The position numbers and the translations under genes were made by a program. A stretch of DNA of 64,000 nt from Sheuella amnicola. GTDB taxonomy: Bacteria > Pseudomonadota > Gammaproteobacteria > Burkholderiales > Burkholderiaceae_B. The notes under the pieces were generated by a model. It did no database searches. It was not told the DNA's origin and worked only from the letters and a program-made list of their open reading frames with translations. Location of the stretch: positions 1 through 64,000 of the forward strand of contig NZ_JAAGRN010000006.1 of assembly GCF_010499255.1 (NCBI RefSeq). Reading direction: 5' to 3'. Below, piece by piece: positions 59,249 through 64,000 of this stretch (position 1 is the stretch's first letter; each line of letters begins with the position of its first letter).

Positions 59249-61891
59249 TCAGGCTCGCCCTTCAACCCAGCTCTGAACACTAGCCAAAGCAGCCGGCAGC
59301 GCGGCAACATCCGTTCCGCCTCCCATGGCCATATCGGGACGACCGCCACCTTTGCCGCCAACCTGTCCTGCGACGAAACCAACCAGATCACCCGCCTTGA
59401 CTTTAGCAGTCACGTCCGAAGTCACCCCGGCGACCAAGCTGATTTTTCCATCTGCAGCCTGCGCTGCCAGCAACACCACAGCAGACTTAAGACGATCTTT
59501 CAATTGATCCACCATGGAGCGCAAATCCTTGGGATCCACGCCTTTTACTTCAGTCACAAGCAGCTTGAAACCGGCCGATACCGCCACAGCCTGATCCGTA
59601 AGCGCTTGACCCGCACTCGAAGCAAGCTTGGCGCGCGCTTGCTCAAGTTCTTTTTCGAGTGACTTCATCTGCTCTTGCATTAAAGCAATACGTTCGGGCA
59701 ACTCCGCAGGCAGGGTTTTCAATGCCGCAGCGGCGCGCTGAGCAGTCGCATTCAAGTTCTGCACCCAGGCCAAAGCATTTGTGCCGGTGACGGCCTCGAT
59801 ACGACGAACCCCTGCAGCCACGCCGCCCTCGGAAACCACTTTGAACAATCCGATATCCCCGGTGCGTGCAACGTGTGTACCACCGCACAACTCGCGAGAA
59901 AACCCGATGTCCAGCACACGAACCGTATCGCCATACTTTTCGCCGAATAACGCCATCGCCCCGCCCTTGACCGCATCGTCATAGGACATCACTTGAGCCT
60001 GTGTGGCGTGATTGGCGAGAATTTCTTCATTGACGATTTGCTCGACCTGCGCGATTTCCTGAGCCGAGAGCTGTGAATCATGGGCAAAGTCAAAACGGGT
60101 CTTATCCGGATCTACCAGCGATCCGCGCTGTTGTACATGACTGCCCAGCACCTGGCGCAATGCCTTGTGCATCAAGTGCGTAGCCGAATGATTCCGAATC
60201 GTGCGGGCGCGCAACCCGATATCGACAGCAGCTTTGACATGATCTCCCACGGACAGGGAGCCGGACTCAAGTTTGCCATGATGGCCAAACACGCCCGGTT
60301 GAATTTTCTGCGTATCCTGGACAACGAATTGGCCGGTCGATGCGGTTAATAAGCCCTGATCGCCAACCTGGCCACCGGATTCGGCATAAAAAGGAGTGAC
60401 ATCGAGAACAACAATGCCGTCCTGACCGGCTTGTAATCGATCAACCTGGCTACCCCCAACATACAGAGCAATAACTTTACCCTCGGCCTGCAGATGGTCG
60501 TAACCTTCAAATACGGTCTGGGGGCCGGAATAGGTCAAGCCTTCTGCCATCTTGAACTTGCCTGCCGCACGCGCCTGATCACGTTGCTTTTCCATTGCGG
60601 AATCGAATCCGGCCAGATCGACATCAACGTTGCGCTCCCGACAAATATCGGCAGTCAAGTCAACAGGGAATCCATAAGTGTCATACAGCGTGAACAGTGT
60701 CTGTCCGTCAAGAATCTGGCCCGAGCCGTCGGTCGACTTGGCGGCGGGTAACGCGGCAATCGCCGCATCCAGAATTTTCATGCCATGTTCGAGTGTTTCT
60801 CCAAAACGTTCTTCTTCCTGGCGCAGCACTTGTTCGACGCGCGCTGACGCTTTGACGAGCTCGGGATAGGCGTCACCCATTTCTTTCACCAGGTCGGCGA
60901 CCAGGCGGTGAAAGAATGGCTTGGTCTGACCCAACTGGTAGCCGTGACGCAAGGCACGACGAATGATCCGGCGCAGCACATATCCCCTGCCCTCATTACT
61001 TGGAATCACGCCATCGACAATCAGGAAGCAGCAAGCGCGGATGTGGTCCGCGATCACTTTTAGCGAGTTGTTGCTCAGATCCTTGCATCCGGTTTCACGG
61101 GCAGCGGCTGCAATCAACGCTACAAACAAATCGATCTCGTAATTCGAATGAACGTGCTGCAAAACTGCAGCAATCCGCTCAAGTCCCATGCCGGTGTCAA
61201 CGCAGGGCTTGGGTAGCGGTGTCATGTTGCCGGCTGCATCGCGCTCGAACTGCATGAACACGAGATTCCAGATCTCGATATAGCGATCACCATCTTCTTC
61301 TGGCGATCCGGGAGGGCCACCCCAGATATCGGGGCCATGGTCATAGAAAATCTCTGTACACGGGCCGCACGGACCGGTGTCGGCCATTTGCCAGAAGTTG
61401 TCGGATGCGTACCGGGCACCTTTATTGTCACCAATACGAATGATTCGTTCGGCCGGCACACCGATTTCGTTTTGCCAAATGCCATAGGCTTCGTCGTCTT
61501 CCTGGTAGACAGTAACCCAAAGCTTTTCTTTGGGAAGTCCGTACACTTCAGTCAGCAATGTCCAGGCAAAAGCAATGGCATCACGCTTGAAATAATCTCC
61601 GAAGCTGAAATTACCCAGCATTTCGAAAAAAGTATGGTGGCGCGCGGTATAGCCTACGTTCTCAAGATCGTTGTGTTTGCCGCCCGCGCGCACGCTGCGC
61701 TGGGAAGAAGTTGCCCGCGTATAGGGCCGGTTATCCTTGCCTGTAAAGACATCCTTGAACTGCACCATGCCAGAATTGGTAAACAGCAGCGTCGGATCGT
61801 TGGCGGGCACCAGCGACGACGAAGGCACGACGGTGTGCCCCTTGGACTGAAAATACTGCAGAAATTTCTGACGGATCTCGGACGTTTTCAT
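59249..61891 (-). CDS. alaS: Alanyl-tRNA synthetase
   Basis: 880 residues. The N-terminal class II catalytic domain begins [42 protein letters not shown]. The editing domain carries [16 protein letters not shown] (zinc-binding HxxxH) and [13 protein letters not shown], and the C-terminal C-Ala domain ends the protein ([15 protein letters not shown]). It charges tRNA-Ala and clears mischarged products. It precedes the TusA-like gene. Confidence 0.98.
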   Translation of the reverse strand: MKTSEIRQKFLQYFQSKGHTVVPSSSLVPANDPTLLFTNSGMVQFKDVFTGKDNRPYTRATSSQRSVRAGGKHNDLENVGYTARHHTFFEMLGNFSFGDYFKRDAIAFAWTLLTEVYGLPKEKLWVTVYQEDDEAYGIWQNEIGVPAERIIRIGDNKGARYASDNFWQMADTGPCGPCTEIFYDHGPDIWGGPPGSPEEDGDRYIEIWNLVFMQFERDAAGNMTPLPKPCVDTGMGLERIAAVLQHVHSNYEIDLFVALIAAAARETGCKDLSNNSLKVIADHIRACCFLIVDGVIPSNEGRGYVLRRIIRRALRHGYQLGQTKPFFHRLVADLVKEMGDAYPELVKASARVEQVLRQEEERFGETLEHGMKILDAAIAALPAAKSTDGSGQILDGQTLFTLYDTYGFPVDLTADICRERNVDVDLAGFDSAMEKQRDQARAAGKFKMAEGLTYSGPQTVFEGYDHLQAEGKVIALYVGGSQVDRLQAGQDGIVVLDVTPFYAESGGQVGDQGLLTASTGQFVVQDTQKIQPGVFGHHGKLESGSLSVGDHVKAAVDIGLRARTIRNHSATHLMHKALRQVLGSHVQQRGSLVDPDKTRFDFAHDSQLSAQEIAQVEQIVNEEILANHATQAQVMSYDDAVKGGAMALFGEKYGDTVRVLDIGFSRELCGGTHVARTGDIGLFKVVSEGGVAAGVRRIEAVTGTNALAWVQNLNATAQRAAAALKTLPAELPERIALMQEQMKSLEKELEQARAKLASSAGQALTDQAVAVSAGFKLLVTEVKGVDPKDLRSMVDQLKDRLKSAVVLLAAQAADGKISLVAGVTSDVTAKVKAGDLVGFVAGQVGGKGGGRPDMAMGGGTDVAALPAALASVQSWVEGRA

Positions 61892-62020
61892 CGTACTTTT
61901 CTTCGAGCGGTTAAATGGGCTTGTTAAGCAAGCCGATTAAATATGACTGGTTATCGGATTTGATCGAAACCCAGGCGAATTGCCGATTATAGTGTCTACG
62001 ATGCCTTTGACGAGTCAGGT

Positions 62021-63085
62021 TCACTTCAGGCAGATAAACGTATGGACACGGTCATAGTCATCCATATATTGCTGCCAGCTTGAAACCTGCATGGGGCTAT
62101 ACCCCCTGGGGCAACTGCACCACCCGGTCAAGGGGTTAATCATTGCCACCTCTGTGCCCGAGTTCATGCAACCGTACATACCGTGCAGGATATAAGCGCC
62201 GCCGAAGCGTCCGCCCGGTGCGCTCCATCGCCCCTGGTTGCAGACGAGTAACTCTCCGTCCTCAGCCCGGGCGACCAATCCATCAGGCTGACATGCCGAA
62301 AATTCGCTCGCCTGCCCTTGAATTTGCAAATATTCGCCCGCCGATAAACGCCCCTTGACCGTTACCGATGTATCCAACTCGGTATGTCGCTTTTCATTTC
62401 GACGAACAAATTCGGTCGACACAGTTGAATCGTAAAAACTCTGCGTCACGATGCTCCCTGGCATTAAGGCAGGCATATCCGGCAAAGGCGGATTCGACAC
62501 ATCGATCTGCGCCCCCTTGATTCGTGAAGGCACAAGAGGATGGACGCTTGCACCCTGACCGTCCATCGCCATCAGAATCTTGCCAATCCTATTGAGATCC
62601 TGCGCATGCTCGGGCTTCATTCCGATCGGTTGCGCCAAAATCAAGGCTTCGAGTTTGCATCCATGGTCACGACACCCCTCTTGCGCCGGCAAGACGCGAA
62701 TTCCGATTTCGAACTTTAATGGTGGTTGAAGCGTGAAATTTTTAGGTAAATGACCTGCTTCGATCAATTCGCCTACAGATGGTCGTCGCAAGTCTTGATA
62801 ACGCGAACCGTCCGGACCGATATCGACAATGCCAGTCAACACATCAGCCTGTCCCTTCAGCATTTGATCCACAGCTTTTTTGACTGCATGGAGCCAAACG
62901 CCTGTTGCCTGGGCTGCCGCCTCGTCGATTTGCCGCATCCAGGTCGATGCACCCCAAATACCAATTAATGTAGTGATCATGATGACCAGCACAAGTTCGA
63001 ATATGGCAAAACCACATTGCTGCTTAAATTGCTTCTTGCCCGACCTGTCGTGCAGCCTCTGAGGGCAACCCGGATTGTTTCGCAT
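62021..63085 (-). CDS. PilV-like pilus-tip adhesin (type IVb thin pilus)
   Basis: 354 residues. A prepilin-like start with a long basic leader, then CG-FAIFELVLVIMITTLIGIWGAS (peptidase cleavage after Gly, Glu at +5), a Tcp/PilV helical domain (~50-200) and a variable C-terminal part with Cys-rich GGAYILHGMYGCMNSG and TGWCSCPRGYSPM. It resembles PilV of the R64 shufflon system, but no shufflon inversion repeats or rci recombinase are seen here. It would sit at the pilus tip and contact the recipient surface. Confidence 0.82.
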   Translation of the reverse strand: MRNNPGCPQRLHDRSGKKQFKQQCGFAIFELVLVIMITTLIGIWGASTWMRQIDEAAAQATGVWLHAVKKAVDQMLKGQADVLTGIVDIGPDGSRYQDLRRPSVGELIEAGHLPKNFTLQPPLKFEIGIRVLPAQEGCRDHGCKLEALILAQPIGMKPEHAQDLNRIGKILMAMDGQGASVHPLVPSRIKGAQIDVSNPPLPDMPALMPGSIVTQSFYDSTVSTEFVRRNEKRHTELDTSVTVKGRLSAGEYLQIQGQASEFSACQPDGLVARAEDGELLVCNQGRWSAPGGRFGGAYILHGMYGCMNSGTEVAMINPLTGWCSCPRGYSPMQVSSWQQYMDDYDRVHTFICLK

Positions 63086-63091
63086 CCGATA

Positions 63092-63694
63092 TCAGCGAAT
63101 CGTAAAAACGAATGTATTGCGATCGCCCGAAGCACATTGCGCGTCAGCCAGAATCGAGTTGTAGGGCATAGGTGGTTCACTCGTTACGTTTTTGACTGTT
63201 GCCGGTCCAGACTGCCCCGATATCGTTACCGTTTCAGCGATACGTTGCAAGATGGAAGCCAATGCCGGACATGCGGCATGATTCACATCGTTGAAGGTCA
63301 GAGAAAAAGCAGATCCAATCGGTGCACCCAATGTTGATGAAGGTGAGGCTTCGATTACTCCGCGGCCATTTGTACCTATTCCTCCAAGCCCGTGAGCAAC
63401 GCTTGCATCAGCCCCCTTCCCCGTCACAGACACCACACTCGAAGATCTCAGCGTGTTCACCAAGGTCGACGAATCAATTCCCGCATAGGGCATGGATCCA
63501 AATCCGTGGGTACTGGCTTTCAGCCTTGCGACAACGCGCTGAATTTCTTCAGCCACGCGAGGAACTTTGCTTTCGATCACATAGCCCTGAATTGCCGGAA
63601 TTCCTACAATGGCTATCAACATCATGATAGTAGTAACGATTGATATTTCTATTAAAGAAAACCCGCGCTGGTTTGCGTACTGACATGCCTGCAT
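63092..63694 (-). CDS. PilS-like major pilin (type IVb)
   Basis: 200 residues. A type IV prepilin with leader MQACQYANQRG cut before FSLIEISIVTTIMMLIAIVGIPAIQGY. The rest has the two-cysteine globular layout of R64 PilS (HAACPALASIL, ADAQCASGDRN). It forms the shaft of a thin pilus used for conjugation or adhesion. It lies 6 bp upstream of the PilV-like gene. Confidence 0.85.
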   Translation of the reverse strand: MQACQYANQRGFSLIEISIVTTIMMLIAIVGIPAIQGYVIESKVPRVAEEIQRVVARLKASTHGFGSMPYAGIDSSTLVNTLRSSSVVSVTGKGADASVAHGLGGIGTNGRGVIEASPSSTLGAPIGSAFSLTFNDVNHAACPALASILQRIAETVTISGQSGPATVKNVTSEPPMPYNSILADAQCASGDRNTFVFTIR

Positions 63695-63710
63695 AACAAC
63701 TCCTTTGTGA

Positions 63711-64000
63711 TTAACCGGCGTAATAAAGACTTAATCCCTGCCTGAGCTCTTCAAATACTCGGTAATGCCAAAAAGCAATCCCGAGCACGATTGCGATCGA
63801 AATGAACAGCATGCTCCATTGCAAAATCTGTGCTTGAGCGGCAAGCTTCTTGACGGTATGCACGGCCACCCTTTCGGCAGTGCGTTGCAATCCCACATCC
63901 AGGCCCAGCGTGCTGACCATATCGGTGAAGTACCACCAGAGTTGCGCATCCACCAATCCGGTATCCAGCGATTCTGTGACCCCCAATCCGAGATCGATGC
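63711..64000 (-). CDS. PilR-like inner-membrane pilus platform protein (partial)
   Basis: The C-terminal 95 or so residues of a GspF/PilC-type protein; the frame runs off the window without a start codon. LGVTESLDTGLVDAQLWWYFTDMVSTLG and a membrane segment (LQWSMLFISIAIVLGIAFWHY) near the end are like R64 PilR. It should anchor the pilus assembly ATPase. It precedes the PilS-like gene by 16 bp. Confidence 0.8.
   Translation of the reverse strand, partial: IDLGLGVTESLDTGLVDAQLWWYFTDMVSTLGLDVGLQRTAERVAVHTVKKLAAQAQILQWSMLFISIAIVLGIAFWHYRVFEELRQGLSLYYAG

Overview
The window is chromosomal DNA from a betaproteobacterium of the order Burkholderiales. The main evidence is the right-hand half, which keeps the characteristic order ndk-rlmN-HTH-ispG-hisS-yfgM-bamB-der-hisC-hfq-hflX-hflK-hflC / hisZ-purA and dnaG-rpoD-tRNA. 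An RpoD with a very long Lys/Ala/Pro-rich N-terminus, a Bug-type (TctC) solute receptor and the moderate GC content (by eye near 50%) fit an Alcaligenaceae-like member. Genus cannot be decided from the sequence alone.

Layout. 1-1770: a small region with a NYN-domain protein, several hairpins and unexplained repeats, abutting the 3' end of a tRNA-Met(CAT). 2063-8016: a catabolic block with a LigI-like amidohydrolase, an SDR and a Bug receptor on the plus strand, facing two M20-family amidohydrolases and a GntR/FCD regulator on the minus strand. 8160-11739: cyanase with a nitrate/cyanate-type ABC transporter. 11964-16931: an Ugp-like (glycerol-3-phosphate/sugar-phosphate type) ABC transporter with an endonuclease/exonuclease/phosphatase-fold protein coupled to it. 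17031-21144 (plus): a b-type cytochrome, an orphan pcaD-catC pair, and an overlapping gene pair coding for a membrane-anchored TAXI protein and a DUF4239 (bestrophin-like) protein. 21138-26295 (minus): cupin, malate:quinone oxidoreductase, a CocE-family protein that has lost its catalytic core, an N,N-dimethylformamidase large-subunit homologue and a small membrane protein; these last three sit opposite a TetR regulator. 27300-28343: a candidate structured small RNA, an exported helical repeat protein and a short host-attachment-like protein. 28611-32140: a LodA/LodB quinoprotein amine oxidase pair preceded by a small Tat-exported protein. It lies directly beside tRNA-Ile2(CAT).

From 32221 to 61891 the window is core housekeeping, almost all on the minus strand: tRNA-Ile2, rpoD, dnaG, rpsU, a phosphoribosyltransferase, purA, hisZ, the hfl/hfq/der/bam/his/isp block, rlmN and ndk, then valS on the plus strand converging on rpsP-rimM-trmD, and tusA-like/alaS. 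62021-64000 is the end of a type IVb (R64-type) thin-pilus cluster with PilV-, PilS- and PilR-like proteins; the last is cut by the window edge.

Most promising for new biology: (i) the DMFase-like operon with a core-less CocE protein and a 10-bp tandem repeat in its leader; (ii) lodAB plus a third, Tat-targeted small protein; (iii) the TAXI-DUF4239 pair; (iv) the structured RNA at 27300-27413, whose terminator loop carries an anti-Shine-Dalgarno CCUCC; (v) tandem hairpins with a compensatory base change before the NYN gene. No CRISPR array, insertion sequence or intact prophage is seen.
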